64,000 nucleotides of DNA, taken from the NCBI RefSeq assembly GCF_025273675.1, contig NZ_CP045809.1, positions 1,364,001 through 1,428,000 on the forward strand, written 5' to 3'. Positions 36,528-45,737 of the stretch are shown here, in pieces; position 1 is the first letter of the stretch; each line of letters opens with the position of its first letter. The position numbers were made by a program, and so were the translations under genes. This DNA comes from Gordonia pseudamarae (GTDB lineage: Bacteria; Actinomycetota; Actinomycetes; Mycobacteriales; Mycobacteriaceae). A model generated the notes under the pieces. That model saw only the letters and a program-made list of their open reading frames with translations, searched no databases and was not told the DNA's origin.

Positions 36528-37094
36528 TCACCACGCGTGCACGGTGTTCTGCGCAGTTTCGAGGCCACCGGCGGCCAGCAGTTCGACGGCATCGACACCG
36601 TGGGCGATCAGTAGCTCGACATCGGCCCGGGCTGCGGCCGGAAACGGTTTGAGAACGTAGTCGGCGGGGTCCTGGCGCCCTGGCGGACGGCCGATGCCCA
36701 GGCGCACGCGCAGATAGTCACGGGTCCCAAGGGTCTGGCTGATCGATCGGAGGCCGTTGTGTCCGCCCTCGCCGCCTCCGCGTTTGAGCCGCACGACCCC
36801 GAAATCGATGTCGAGTTCGTCGTGCACCACGATCAGATCGTCGGGTGCCACGGAGTAGAACTTGGCCAGCGGACCCACCTGCCGGCCCGTGGTGTTCATG
36901 AAGGTGGTCGGCCGTGCGATGAGGACCGACTCCCCGGCGAGGCGGGCGGTGGCCACCTGTGCACCCGACTTCTTGTGCACCTTCCACCGCTCACCCGCCG
37001 AGGCGGCCAGGGCGTCGACGACCATCGCGCCGACATTGTGCCTGGTCTTCTCGTATTGGGGGCCTGGATTACCCAGGCCGACAATGAGTTTCAC
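36528..37094 (-). CDS. pth: Peptidyl-tRNA hydrolase
   Basis: Pth releases tRNA from peptidyl-tRNA drop-off products. The 188-aa protein starts [20 protein letters not shown] with Asn9 and catalytic His19. It has [20 protein letters not shown] (Asn substrate contact), [31 protein letters not shown] (catalytic Asp and the GGHNGLRS loop) and [22 protein letters not shown]. It directly follows rplY (14-base gap), as in M. tuberculosis Rv1014c-Rv1015c. Confidence 0.97.
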   Translation of the reverse strand: MKLIVGLGNPGPQYEKTRHNVGAMVVDALAASAGERWKVHKKSGAQVATARLAGESVLIARPTTFMNTTGRQVGPLAKFYSVAPDDLIVVHDELDIDFGVVRLKRGGGEGGHNGLRSISQTLGTRDYLRVRLGIGRPPGRQDPADYVLKPFPAAARADVELLIAHGVDAVELLAAGGLETAQNTVHAW

Positions 37095-37108
37095 TCCGAT
37101 GGTGAGTC

Positions 37109-37690
37109 TTACTCGGCCGCTTCGTCGGCGTTGTCGGCGTCGTCGTCGGCGGCCTGCGGGGCTTCGTTGACGGCCACGACCAGCAGTTCGGGATCGCTGG
37201 TGAGGGTCACGCCCTCGGGCAGAGTCACGTCGCCGGCGTGGATCGCGGTACCGGCGGCCACACCCTCGATGCTGACGACGATGTGCTCGGGGATCGACAG
37301 TGCGTCGGCCTCGACCTCGATGACGCTGGCGTCCTGGACAACCAGCGAGCCGGGTGCGGCGTCGCCCTCGATCGCGACGGTGACCTCGACGGTGACCTTC
37401 TCGCCGCGCTTGATCACCAGGAGATCGACGTGCTCGATGTAGCTGCGGATCGGATGTACGTCGACCTGCTTGGTCAGCGCGAGCTGGCTCGTGCCCTCGA
37501 TGTCGAGGTCGATGACGGCGTTGGTGCCGTTGGCGCGCAGGATGGCGGCGAATTCACGGGCCGGCAGGTTCAGGTGCACCGGATCGGTGCCGTGGCCGTA
37601 GAGCACGGCGGGGACGTTGCCCGCGCGGCGGGCGGCGCCCTTACCCTTCTCGGAACGGTTGGTCACCGCGAGCGTGGTGGTGGACGACAT
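37109..37690 (-). CDS. rplY: 50S ribosomal protein L25, long Ctc/TL5 form
   Basis: This 5S-rRNA-binding protein has 193 aa. The N-terminal L25 domain (about 1-95) is [33 protein letters not shown] and the C-terminal TL5 beta domain is about 100-180. The acidic Asp/Glu tail ([15 protein letters not shown]) is common in actinobacterial Ctc proteins. ATG 37690 follows GAGGAGAACATC. It is cotranscribed with pth, matching the mycobacterial order. Confidence 0.96.
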   Translation of the reverse strand: MSSTTTLAVTNRSEKGKGAARRAGNVPAVLYGHGTDPVHLNLPAREFAAILRANGTNAVIDLDIEGTSQLALTKQVDVHPIRSYIEHVDLLVIKRGEKVTVEVTVAIEGDAAPGSLVVQDASVIEVEADALSIPEHIVVSIEGVAAGTAIHAGDVTLPEGVTLTSDPELLVVAVNEAPQAADDDADNADEAAE

Positions 37691-37862
37691 GATGTTCTCC
37701 TCTTGATCGGTTTTGCCGCGTGAGTGGTGAGCACCGCAGACGGCGCACGCACCACGACGACACCGGGATGCACAGGGAGGCATCGCCCAGGAGAGTCGCG
37801 ATGGTCGCGCCGATAACGGTGATCAGGTCACCCTCGCCGAGACAACGCCGCCGATTCTAGGG

Positions 37863-37919
37863 CACGTCGGGGCGATAAGTCACATCGGCGACCGGTGGCA
37901 CCCGATTCGCCCCGACGTG
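37863..37919 (-). terminator. Long inverted repeat after the LuxR gene, terminator-like
   Basis: CACGTCGGGGCGA (37863-37875) and TCGCCCCGACGTG (37907-37919) are a perfect 13-bp inverted repeat. An inner ATCGG/CCGAT pairing extends it through the 31-base loop. It begins 5 bases beyond the leftward LuxR-type gene's stop and precedes rplY in the same direction. There is no T-tract. It is probably a terminator insulating rplY-pth. Confidence 0.6.
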
Positions 37920-37924
37920 ATCAC

Positions 37925-38746
37925 TTACGGAAGCAGACGGTTTCGTCGCGCGATCACCACGGCCTCCACCCTGTTCGAGGCGCCCAGCTTATGCAGCACG
38001 GCCTTCATGTAGCCCTTGGTGGTGTGCAGGCCGATCCCCAGCGATTGCGCGATCCGGGCGTTCGAGAAGCCCAGTGCGGCCAGTGCCAGTACGTCCTGTT
38101 CACGCGCGGTCAACTCGCCGACCTGGCCGGTGGGGCCGGTGTCGCCGAGCAGTTCGTCGGTGATGCGGGTGATCGCGGACGCGAGGCCATGGTCGTCGAC
38201 GGTCCGGGTCAACTCCCGCAACTGGGCATAGGCGGCGGCGACCCGTTCGCGCAGGCCGTCACCGCCGACGTCATCGAGCCCCGCGGCGTGTGCGGCGACG
38301 ATCTGCTGTTCGAGCTGGCGCGCCTCGCCGGAGATGGCGTCGAGGGTGCGGTCGCCGATCGGGGTGACAGAGCGCAGCGCGGCGTAGATCACCGCCACCG
38401 GCACGCGGTCGACGATCACCGGCGCGGCCACCATCGTGTGCACGTTCTCGGCGGCGATCACCGGGTTGTAGCGGTGGGTGATATGCGGGCTCACCAGGTA
38501 ATCGTCGACCACCAGCGGGCGATTCAGTGTGAGTACCTTGCCGCCGAGTCCGTGGCCGAAGTCGACCGAGACGCCGTTGATCACCCCGGCGGTGTTTCCG
38601 GAGAACAGGTCCAGCCGGAGCGCGCGGTTGCGCTGGACGAGCGCGCCGATCGCCAGCGGCACGCCGCTGACCGTGCGGAGCCGGTGCAGTGAACTGTTGA
38701 CGCGGGCCGCCAGACTCGGATCGGGGATGGGAGCCGCGGTGTTCAT
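37925..38746 (-). CDS. GAF-domain LuxR-family transcriptional regulator
   Basis: A 273-aa regulator. Residues about 15-160 look like a GAF-type sensory domain (GLGGKVLTLNRPLVVDDYLVSP, and VAAPVIVDRVPVAVIYAAL). A linker helix follows (EARQLEQQIVAAHAAG), then a C-terminal LuxR helix-turn-helix: GELTAREQDVLALAALGFSNARIAQSLGIGLHTTKGYMKAVLHKLGASNRVEAVV. ATG 38746 has GGAGGTGA upstream. It is divergent from the AMP-ligase gene across about 130 bp, so it probably senses a metabolite of that pathway and controls the ligase. Confidence 0.88.
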   Translation of the reverse strand: MNTAAPIPDPSLAARVNSSLHRLRTVSGVPLAIGALVQRNRALRLDLFSGNTAGVINGVSVDFGHGLGGKVLTLNRPLVVDDYLVSPHITHRYNPVIAAENVHTMVAAPVIVDRVPVAVIYAALRSVTPIGDRTLDAISGEARQLEQQIVAAHAAGLDDVGGDGLRERVAAAYAQLRELTRTVDDHGLASAITRITDELLGDTGPTGQVGELTAREQDVLALAALGFSNARIAQSLGIGLHTTKGYMKAVLHKLGASNRVEAVVIARRNRLLP

Positions 38747-38879
38747 CGGTAGCTCATCACCTCCATTCACGCACCGCCGATGGTGCCGCCCCGGTACCCC
38801 TCTTCGGAGGGTGTTGTCGACATCGTCCTTATCGCAGAATAGCCGAGAAATGTGACCTGGCTTACCTCTGGGAGAGACC

Positions 38880-40454
38880 ATGACCAACACCGTTCCGTCC
38901 ACCGTGGACACGGCCGTCGCCTACTGGCTCGCGCGGTACGGCGCCGCCGACGCCGACGCCGCGCACCTGCTGGTCGACCGCCACGACCCCACGGCGGCCG
39001 CCTTCATCTCCGTCGCGCTCGACGAGGCCGGCGCACTGGTGACCACACCGATCACCTACGGCGAACTCGCGGACGACTCGCGCCGGCTGGCCACCGCGCT
39101 CGCCGGACTCGGCGTCGGCACCGGCACCCGCGTCGGTGTGCTGATGGGCAAGCGGGCCGAGCTGGTGGTGACGCTCCTGGCGCTGGCCCGGCTCGGCGCG
39201 GTGTACATTCCGCTGTTCACCGCGTTCGCCACACCAGCCATCGAGATGCGGCTGCGCGGCGGTGGCGCGAGCATCGTGGTCACCGAGACCGGCCAGGCCG
39301 ACAAGCTCACCCCGATCGACGGGCTCACCACGATCGTCGCCGGCGACACCGGTGTCCTCGGCTTCGACACCCTCGTCGCCGGCAGCGAACCCCTCGCGGA
39401 GTCGGTCGCGGTCGGCGGTGACGGACACCTGATCCTGTTGTTCACCAGCGGCACCACCGGAACCCCCAAGGGCGTGCCGGTTCCGATGCGCGCACTCGCC
39501 TCGTTCCGGACGTACATGCGCTACGGCCTCGACGTCCGCGACGACGACGTCTTCTGGAACGCGGCCGACCCGGGCTGGGCGTACGGCCTGTACTACGGCA
39601 TCCTCGGCCCGCTGGTGATCGGCCGGCCCAACATACTTCTGCAGGCGGGATTCTCTCCGGAGATCACGGCGAAGGTGTTCGCCGAACTGGGCGTCACCAA
39701 CTTCGCGGCGGCACCGACGGTGTATCGCTCGCTGAGCAAGACACCCGCCGTCGACGGCTTCGGTCTGCGGCGGGCGTCCTCGGCCGGGGAGCCGCTCACC
39801 CCGGATGTGATCGGCTGGGCGCGCACCGCGCTCGGTACCGAGGTGCGCGACCACTACGGGCAGACCGAACACGGCATGTTCATCAACAACCACTGGGCCG
39901 ACGAACTGCGCGCACCGCTGATCCCCGGGTCGATGGGGTGGCCGATGCCCGGCTTCGCCACCGGCATCGTGCGTGAGCAGATCGCCATCGACGTCCCCGC
40001 CAGTCCCGCGTTCTGGTTCCCCGGCTACCTCGACGCGCCGGAGAAGACCGCCGCCCGCTACACCGACGACGGACGCTGGTACCTGACCGGCGACACCGGC
40101 CGCGTCGACGAGGACGGCAACTTCTACTTCTCCGCCCGCGATGACGACGTGATCATCATGGCCGGCTATCGGATCGGGCCCTTCGACGTGGAAAGCGTGC
40201 TCATCACCCATCCGTCGGTGATCGACGTCGCCGTCGTCGGGCGTCCCGACGAGCTCCGCGGCGAGGTTCTGGAGGCGTTCGTGGTGCTCGCCGAGGGGCT
40301 GACCGGTGACGACGCCCTCGAGACCGAGTTGCAGCAACTGGTCAAGACCGGTTTCGCCGCACACGCCTACCCGCGCACCGTGCACTTCGTGGAATCGTTG
40401 CCCAAGACGCCGTCGGGCAAGATCCAGCGGTTCCTCCTGCGTCGCCGCGAATGA
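38880..40454 (+). CDS. AMP-dependent acyl-CoA synthetase/ligase (acetyl-CoA-synthetase-like)
   Basis: A 524-aa adenylating enzyme that converts an organic acid, ATP and CoA to the acyl-CoA. The P-loop is LILLFTSGTTGTPKGVPVP (about 188-205). Further motifs are WNAADPGWAYGLYYGILGPL, DHYGQTEHGM, YLTGDTGRVDEDGNFYFSARDDDVIIMAGYRIGP, and the C-terminal LPKTPSGKIQRFLLR with the catalytic Lys. The ADPGWAYG and QTEHG features favour short/medium-chain acids (propionyl/acetyl class), but the substrate is not determined. ATG 38880 follows GGGAGA. It is divergent from its likely LuxR-type regulator. Confidence 0.9.
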   Translation: MTNTVPSTVDTAVAYWLARYGAADADAAHLLVDRHDPTAAAFISVALDEAGALVTTPITYGELADDSRRLATALAGLGVGTGTRVGVLMGKRAELVVTLLALARLGAVYIPLFTAFATPAIEMRLRGGGASIVVTETGQADKLTPIDGLTTIVAGDTGVLGFDTLVAGSEPLAESVAVGGDGHLILLFTSGTTGTPKGVPVPMRALASFRTYMRYGLDVRDDDVFWNAADPGWAYGLYYGILGPLVIGRPNILLQAGFSPEITAKVFAELGVTNFAAAPTVYRSLSKTPAVDGFGLRRASSAGEPLTPDVIGWARTALGTEVRDHYGQTEHGMFINNHWADELRAPLIPGSMGWPMPGFATGIVREQIAIDVPASPAFWFPGYLDAPEKTAARYTDDGRWYLTGDTGRVDEDGNFYFSARDDDVIIMAGYRIGPFDVESVLITHPSVIDVAVVGRPDELRGEVLEAFVVLAEGLTGDDALETELQQLVKTGFAAHAYPRTVHFVESLPKTPSGKIQRFLLRRRE

Positions 40455-40577
40455 GTCCGAATCGGGCGCGGTGGCCGGCCGCCGCGGACGCCGGTCACCG
40501 CGTGCGTGTCGTTCCGATGAACGCTTCCCGCGGTGTCACCGTGACCGGACCCCATGTGGTCCGTACTATGTGCGCTC

Positions 40578-41066
40578 ATGACCTACCAACCACCCGAGCC
40601 CGACAAGAACGCCCAGTTCGGGCTGCCGCCGCAGCACTACGGGCAGCCTGCCGGACAGTTCGGTGCCCAGCCGACGCCCGGGATGCCGGGGATGTCGGGG
40701 ATGTCGGGGCAGTTCTACGTCAACCAGATGGGCTACGAGCAGGGGCCGGTCAGTTTCGCCCAGCTCCAGCAGATGGCGATCTCCGGGCAGGTGCGCGGCG
40801 ACACCCTGATCCGGTCGGCCGAGAGCCCGCACCCGTTTCCCGCGAAGCAGGTTCCGGGCCTGTTCTCCACCTCCGAGTGGCTCACCACGCTGCTGCTGTC
40901 GGTGTTCCTCGGCAGTCTCGGCGTCGACCGTTTCTATGTGGGTCAGACCGGCCTGGGCATCCTGAAGCTGATCACCTGCGGCGGCTTCTACGTGTGGTGG
41001 CTGATCGACATCGTGCTGATCGCCACCCGCAATTTCCGCGACAGCTCCGGCCGGCCGCTGGCCTGA
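40578..41066 (+). CDS. TM2-domain protein with GYF_2-type domain
   Basis: The 162-aa protein has a Pro/Gly/Gln-rich start with a short [11 protein letters not shown] repeat, then a GYF_2-like module ([37 protein letters not shown]). A C-terminal TM2 domain follows: two hydrophobic helices around [47 protein letters not shown], with the DRFYxGxxxxGxxKL motif. TM2 proteins are of poorly known function. ATG 40578 lies in the coding context; upstream in-frame ATG 40554 lacks a ribosome site. Confidence 0.88.
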   Translation: MTYQPPEPDKNAQFGLPPQHYGQPAGQFGAQPTPGMPGMSGMSGQFYVNQMGYEQGPVSFAQLQQMAISGQVRGDTLIRSAESPHPFPAKQVPGLFSTSEWLTTLLLSVFLGSLGVDRFYVGQTGLGILKLITCGGFYVWWLIDIVLIATRNFRDSSGRPLA

Positions 41067-41079
41067 ACCCGGTGACCCG

Positions 41080-41496
41080 GTGTCCACATCCAACGCTGTG
41101 TCCGGCTCGCTGAACCGGGTGGCGACCGCCGAATGGGTGGCCGCCGCAGGGGTGGCCGCCCTCGGCGTCGCCGCGGTGGTGTCACCGGCGCACATCGAGG
41201 ACGGGCCCATCCTTTGCCCGTTCCGGATGATGACCGGGCTGTCTTGTCCGGGTTGCGGATTGACCCGATCGTGGGTGTATGCGGTACACGGCGACTGGGC
41301 TGCGGCGTTCGGCGCCAACGTCTTCGGACCCCTGCTCATCGCCGCCGTCGTGATTCTGGCGGTGGTGGCGGGGGTGCGCCGGGTCCGTCGCCGCCCCCCG
41401 CCCGCGATCGAGACCATCGTCCGGCATCGCCTGACCCGCGTGGTTCTGGTGATATGGCTGGCCTATGCGGTGATCCGGTTGATCGGCGAGATCTGA
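41080..41496 (+). CDS. DUF2752 membrane protein
   Basis: A 138-aa protein with three predicted membrane helices and the DUF2752 signature CPFRMMTGLSCPGCGLTRS, whose Cys residues (CPF, CPGCG) are the family hallmark. The GTG start lies 13 bases after the TM2 gene's stop, so the pair is probably one transcript. TM2 and DUF2752 genes often co-occur in actinobacteria. The function is unknown. Confidence 0.88.
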   Translation: MSTSNAVSGSLNRVATAEWVAAAGVAALGVAAVVSPAHIEDGPILCPFRMMTGLSCPGCGLTRSWVYAVHGDWAAAFGANVFGPLLIAAVVILAVVAGVRRVRRRPPPAIETIVRHRLTRVVLVIWLAYAVIRLIGEI

Positions 41497-41539
41497 CATC
41501 GACAGCAAACCTCGGCGACGGCTGCGGCACACTGAGTCA

Positions 41540-41977
41540 ATGACCTCTCAGACACCTGTCGATCTCGCCACCCACTTCCTTGACGCACTCGCCCGCTCCG
41601 ATATCGCGACCGCTATGGCCGATCTGGACGATGACATCGTCTACACCAACGTCTCACTGCCCACGATCCGGGGGAAGCGCAAGGTGACCAGGGGCTTTGC
41701 CGGCATGCCGAAGTACCGGATCGGATTCGACTACCGCATGGTGAATGTGTCCGCCGAGGGATCGGTGGTGTTGACCGAACGCGTCGACGAACTGCGGTTA
41801 GGCCCTCTGACCATCCGTTTCTGGGTATGGGGGCGTTTCGAGACCTCTGAAGGCAGGATCACCGTGTGGCGCGACTACTTCGACTACTTCGACTGCCTGA
41901 AGGGCACCCTGCGTGGCGTCGCCGCGCTGCTGGTGCCGGCCGTGCAACGACCATTTCCCGCGAGGGTCGCGGTCTGA
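41540..41977 (+). CDS. Limonene-1,2-epoxide-hydrolase-like protein (LEH family)
   Basis: A 145-aa NTF2-fold protein. It keeps the Arg/Asp pair of the LEH active site in VLTERVDELRLG (R-x-D) and the second acid in RITVWRDYFDYFD. LEHs hydrolyse small epoxides in one step through these Asp-Arg-Asp residues. The C-terminal RGVAALLVPAVQRPFP is a longer tail. ATG 41540 follows a weak site. It stands alone, and the physiological epoxide is unknown. Confidence 0.82.
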   Translation: MTSQTPVDLATHFLDALARSDIATAMADLDDDIVYTNVSLPTIRGKRKVTRGFAGMPKYRIGFDYRMVNVSAEGSVVLTERVDELRLGPLTIRFWVWGRFETSEGRITVWRDYFDYFDCLKGTLRGVAALLVPAVQRPFPARVAV

Positions 41978-42011
41978 GTCGCCGGACGGCTGTCGGCGCG
42001 GTTGGTCGGCC

Positions 42012-42353
42012 TCAGATGATCTCGTCGAGCTTGTCGATCGGCCGGGTCAGCCGGGTTCCCTTGGCTGTCACAACGAACGGTCGCTCCACCAGGATCGGGT
42101 GCTCGAGCATCGCCTCGAGGATCTCCTCGTCGGATGCGCTCCCCAGATCCAGTTCCTTGTACAGCGTTTCACGTTTGCGTACGGCCTGGGCCGGGGTGAG
42201 TCCGGCATCGGCCAGCAAACCGGTGAGCTGCTCACGCGTGTACGGGGTGTCGAGATACGTGACGACCGTCGGCTCGATTCCCGCCTCCCGCAGATGGGCG
42301 AGCGCCTTGCGCGAGGTCGAGCACTTCGGGTTGTGATAGATCGTCGCGTCCAT
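42012..42353 (-). CDS. arsC: Arsenate reductase-like protein, glutaredoxin-coupled ArsC family
   Basis: A 113-aa thioredoxin-fold protein starting MDATIYHNPKCSTSRKAL, with Cys11 in the N-P-K-C-S active-site motif. The other ArsC/Spx-family feature, the late RPFVVTAKGTRLTRPIDKL (arsenate-binding Arg residues), is present. It reduces arsenate to arsenite with glutaredoxin/glutathione or mycoredoxin, the latter being likelier in actinobacteria (inference). There is no arsR or arsB neighbour, so it may be a general arsenate-tolerance gene. ATG 42353 is chosen over GTG 42362. Confidence 0.9.
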   Translation of the reverse strand: MDATIYHNPKCSTSRKALAHLREAGIEPTVVTYLDTPYTREQLTGLLADAGLTPAQAVRKRETLYKELDLGSASDEEILEAMLEHPILVERPFVVTAKGTRLTRPIDKLDEII

Positions 42354-42427
42354 GACGTCCACGGTAGGTCATTCGGTTGGTGCAATCGCAGCCGATTCGG
42401 GTACCCGATGCCGGGTTCCGCCCGATC

Positions 42428-43042
42428 ATGGCGGGTATGGCCGAACTCACCCGAGTACTGCGACGCCCCCGGACGCGGGCCGTGGTGCTGGTGGCCGCAC
42501 TCATCGCGTGCGCGATGCTGTCGCTGGCCGTCGGTACCTCCCCGGCATGTGCGTGCAGTTGCGCGCCGCGCACCGCCGAACAGATCGCCGACCGGGCCGG
42601 GGCGATCATCGTCGGCACCCCCGTCTCGGTGACGGAGGACGCGACGGGCTCGCGCAGCGTGGTGCGGGTGCAACGAAGTTACAAGAGGCGATTGCCCGAC
42701 ACCATCACCGTCGTCAGCGCGTCACCGGCGGGTGCGTGCGGAATCACCCTGACCAAGGGGCGGACGCGGACCATCGTGCTCGGATGGCCCGGTGGCGGTG
42801 TCACCACCGGGGATGGTGAGTGGGGTGCGTCGCTGTGCGACAACCTGAACTCCGACGCCTCGTCGGTCATCGCTCATGCGGGTCCGGTGTTCTCACCGGT
42901 GGCAACCGGCCCCACCCGGACTTCCGGCGAGTCCGGCACGGGCGGTGGCAACCGGGGTCACATCGGGATCGCCGTGGCCGCCGGAGCCGGGATCCTGCTC
43001 GCCGGTGGCACCGCCCTGATGGTGAAACGGCGCCCCGGCTGA
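42428..43042 (+). CDS. Exported single-pass protein with NTR/TIMP-like cysteine motif
   Basis: The protein is about 204 aa. A signal peptide (VVLVAALIACAMLSLAVGTSPA) is followed by CACSCAPRTAEQIADRAGAIIVGTPVSVTED, a C-x-C-x-C opening of the tissue-inhibitor/NTR-like OB-fold found in many actinobacterial surface proteins. Then come VVRVQRSYKRRLPDTITVVSASPAGACG and SLCDNLN, giving further cysteines. A Ser/Gly/Thr spacer leads to a C-terminal membrane anchor (IGIAVAAGAGILLAGGTALMV) and KRRPG. It is anchored outside the cell; the ligand is unknown. ATG 42437 is an alternative start. Confidence 0.8.
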   Translation: MAGMAELTRVLRRPRTRAVVLVAALIACAMLSLAVGTSPACACSCAPRTAEQIADRAGAIIVGTPVSVTEDATGSRSVVRVQRSYKRRLPDTITVVSASPAGACGITLTKGRTRTIVLGWPGGGVTTGDGEWGASLCDNLNSDASSVIAHAGPVFSPVATGPTRTSGESGTGGGNRGHIGIAVAAGAGILLAGGTALMVKRRPG

Positions 43043-43052
43043 GCCCGGACCG

Positions 43053-44030
43053 CTAGGCGCTGCCGTTGAACAGACTGGTCACCGAGCCGTTCTCGAACAC
43101 TTCCTGGATCGTCTGCGCGAGCAGCGGAGCGATCGACAGAACGGTCAGATTCTCGAACCGCTTGTCCTCGGGGATCGGCAGCGTATCGGTGGCGATGACC
43201 TCCTTGGCGCCGCAGGTGGCCAGGCGTTCGGCCGCCGGATCGGAGAACACGCCGTGTGTGGTGGCGATGATGACATCGCCCGCACCGGCCTCCTTGAGCA
43301 CTCGCACCGCCCCGGCGATGGTGCCGCCGGTATCGATCATGTCGTCGATCAGGACACAGGTCTTGCCGGCGACGTCACCGACGACACGGTTGGACTTGAT
43401 CTGGTTGGGCACGTCGGGGTCGCGGGTCTTGTGCACGAACGCCATCGGTGCGCCGTCGAGCGCGTCGGCCCACTTCTCGCCCACCTTGACGCGGCCCGCG
43501 TCGGGAGAGACGACGCACACGTTCTCGGTGCCGTAGTTCTTGCGCACGTATTCGGCGAGCTGGCCGAGGGCGTGCATGTGGTCGACCGGACCGTCGAAAA
43601 AGCCCTGGATCTGGTCGGTGTGCAGGTCGACGGTGATGATGCGGTCGGCGCCCGCGGTCTGCAGCAGGTCGGCGATGAGGCGCGCGGAGATCGGTTCGCG
43701 GCCGCGGTGCTTCTTGTCCTGGCGGGCGTACGGGTAGAACGGCAGGATCACACTGATGCGTTTGGCCGATCCGCGTTTGAGGGCGTCGATCATGATCAGC
43801 GCCTCCATCACCCACTGGTTGAGCGGGTTCGGGCAGCTCTGCAGCACGAAGGCATCCGACCCGCGCACCGACTCCTCGAACCGCACGAAGATCTCGCCGT
43901 TGGCGAAGTCCGTCGCGGTCTGGGGGGTGATCTTCACACCGAGCTCGTCGGAGACGGCCTGTGCGAGTTCGGGGTGGGCACGGCCAGAGAACAGCATCAG
44001 GTTCTTCTGGTTGTCAGTCGTCCAGGACAT
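43053..44030 (-). CDS. prs: Ribose-phosphate pyrophosphokinase
   Basis: PRPP synthetase makes PRPP from ribose-5-phosphate and ATP for purine, pyrimidine, His, Trp and decaprenyl-phosphoryl-arabinose synthesis. The 325-aa protein shows LQSCPNPLNQWVMEALIMIDALKRGSAKRISVILPFYPYARQDKKHRGREPISARLIADLLQ and the PRPP loop CVLIDDMIDTGGTIAGA. It is downstream of glmU (41-base gap), the same order as in M. tuberculosis Rv1017c-Rv1018c. Confidence 0.97.
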   Translation of the reverse strand: MSWTTDNQKNLMLFSGRAHPELAQAVSDELGVKITPQTATDFANGEIFVRFEESVRGSDAFVLQSCPNPLNQWVMEALIMIDALKRGSAKRISVILPFYPYARQDKKHRGREPISARLIADLLQTAGADRIITVDLHTDQIQGFFDGPVDHMHALGQLAEYVRKNYGTENVCVVSPDAGRVKVGEKWADALDGAPMAFVHKTRDPDVPNQIKSNRVVGDVAGKTCVLIDDMIDTGGTIAGAVRVLKEAGAGDVIIATTHGVFSDPAAERLATCGAKEVIATDTLPIPEDKRFENLTVLSIAPLLAQTIQEVFENGSVTSLFNGSA

Positions 44031-44071
44031 GAAATCTCTTCTACTCGGGGCTGGCGGGTGAGTCGTGGTGT

Positions 44072-45595
44072 TCAGTTGTCAAGGCCCGCGGCCTTGTGGG
44101 TGTTCGCATTACCGTCGGCGTCCGCATCGCCGTCGGCGTCCGCGTTGCCGTCGGTGTGCGCACCGTGCCGGGCGTCGAGCGCGGCCAGCGCCGCCGCCGT
44201 GCCCGGCCGTTTGCGCGGCACCCAATCCTCGATGATCCGCTGTGACCCAGCCGACACCGCAAGCGCCCCCGGTGGAACGTCCTCCCGCAGCACCGTCCCG
44301 GCTCCCGTGTAGGCGCCGTCACCGACCTGAACAGGGGCGACAAACATATTGTCAGATCCTGTACGGCAGTGGGAGCCGATCACCGTTTTGTGTTTGTTCA
44401 CTCCGTCGTAGTTAACGAACACACTCGAGGCGCCGATGTTGGTGTGCTCGCCGATCTCGGCGTCACCCACGTACGTCAGATGCGGAACCTTGGTGTGATC
44501 GCCGATCCGCGCGTTCTTGGTCTCCACGAAGGTGCCGATCTTGCCCGAGGTACCCAGACGGGTACCCGGACGCAGGTAGGCGAACGGTCCTACGGTGGCG
44601 CCGTCCCCGATCTGCGCGTCGGTGCCGTGGGTGCGGATCACCTGCGCACCAACCCCGATCGTGACATCGGTGAGGGTGCTGTCGGGGCCGACGACGGCAC
44701 CCCCGGCGATCGTGGTGTGCCCGCGCAGTTGGGTACCGGGTTCGATGGTGACATCGGCTTCGATGGTGACCTCGACGTCGATCCAGGTGGTGGCCGGGTC
44801 GACGACGGTGACCCCCGCGAGTTGATGGCCGCGCACGATCCGCCGGTTGAGCTCGGCCGCCAGATCGGACAGCTGCGCCCGATCGTTGCAGCCTGCCACC
44901 AGGTACGGGTCGTCGACGATGTGCGCGCGGACGGTGCGCCCGGCCTTGCGGGCGATCTCGATGACGTCGGTCAGGTAGAACTCGCCCTGGGCGTTGTCGG
45001 TGGACACCTGAGCCAGGGCGTCGCGCAGCAGGGCGGCGTCGAAGGCATACACACCGGCGTTGACCTCGGTGATCGCCCGCTGGTCGGCGGTGGCGTCCTT
45101 GTGCTCGACGATCGCCTCCGCCGCGCCGGCAGGTGAGCGCACGATGCGCCCGTAGCCGGTGGGATCGTCGGCGACGAAACTGGTGAGGGTGACCGCGGCA
45201 CCACCGTCGGCGGTGTGGGCGTCGATGATGGCGCGCAGCGTGTCGGCGTCGAGCAGCGGCACGTCGGCGGCGGTGACGACGACGGTGCCGGTGAAGTCGG
45301 CGGGCAGCCGGTCCAGACCCACGCGGGCGGCGTCGCCGGTGCCGCGCGGTTCGGGCTGGTCGGCGATGGCGACCGATACGCCCAGTTGCCCGGCGATCTC
45401 GCCGATCGCCGCGCTGACCAGTTCACGTTCGTGGCTGACGACGGCTACCAGGTGCTGCGGGTCCAGACCGGCGGCACCGTGCAGGGCATGGCCGACGAGA
45501 CTGCGCCCAGCCAGGGTGTGCAGGATCTTCGGGGTCGTCGACTTCATCCGGGTGCCCGCGCCTGCCGCGAGGACAACCACAGCGATGTCGGTCAT
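44072..45595 (-). CDS. glmU: Bifunctional UDP-GlcNAc pyrophosphorylase / glucosamine-1-phosphate N-acetyltransferase
   Basis: GlmU acetylates GlcN-1-P and then forms UDP-GlcNAc, the peptidoglycan precursor. The 507-aa protein has an N-terminal nucleotidyltransferase domain ([20 protein letters not shown], then [13 protein letters not shown]). The C-terminal left-handed beta helix carries hexapeptide repeats ([53 protein letters not shown]). A repetitive Asn/Asp/Ala/Gly tail (residues about 485-500) is an extra, low-complexity addition. ATG 45595 follows GGAGAAATCTC. It is divergent from fabG. Confidence 0.97.
   Translation of the reverse strand: MTDIAVVVLAAGAGTRMKSTTPKILHTLAGRSLVGHALHGAAGLDPQHLVAVVSHERELVSAAIGEIAGQLGVSVAIADQPEPRGTGDAARVGLDRLPADFTGTVVVTAADVPLLDADTLRAIIDAHTADGGAAVTLTSFVADDPTGYGRIVRSPAGAAEAIVEHKDATADQRAITEVNAGVYAFDAALLRDALAQVSTDNAQGEFYLTDVIEIARKAGRTVRAHIVDDPYLVAGCNDRAQLSDLAAELNRRIVRGHQLAGVTVVDPATTWIDVEVTIEADVTIEPGTQLRGHTTIAGGAVVGPDSTLTDVTIGVGAQVIRTHGTDAQIGDGATVGPFAYLRPGTRLGTSGKIGTFVETKNARIGDHTKVPHLTYVGDAEIGEHTNIGASSVFVNYDGVNKHKTVIGSHCRTGSDNMFVAPVQVGDGAYTGAGTVLREDVPPGALAVSAGSQRIIEDWVPRKRPGTAAALAALDARHGAHTDGNADADGDADADGNANTHKAAGLDN
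44111..44164. repeat. 18-bp tandem repeat in the glmU 3' end
   Basis: Three units starting ACCGTCGGCGTCCGCATC, GCCGTCGGCGTCCGCGTT and GCCGTCGGTGTGCGCACC encode the Asp/Ala/Asn/Gly-rich tail of GlmU (repeats of six residues such as GDADAD). The unit keeps the frame, so copy-number changes only lengthen the tail. Confidence 0.75.
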
Positions 45596-45737
45596 GAGAT
45601 TTCTCCGCTCGTCCCGGGCACGGCGGCCCGCCTGTGAGTACCAAGCCCAAAGCCGGTGGCCAGGATAGGTGCCCGCACCTGATAAAACCAATGTGACGGG
45701 GCGTACAACTCATGATCACCAAACGGAGGTAGCTGTA

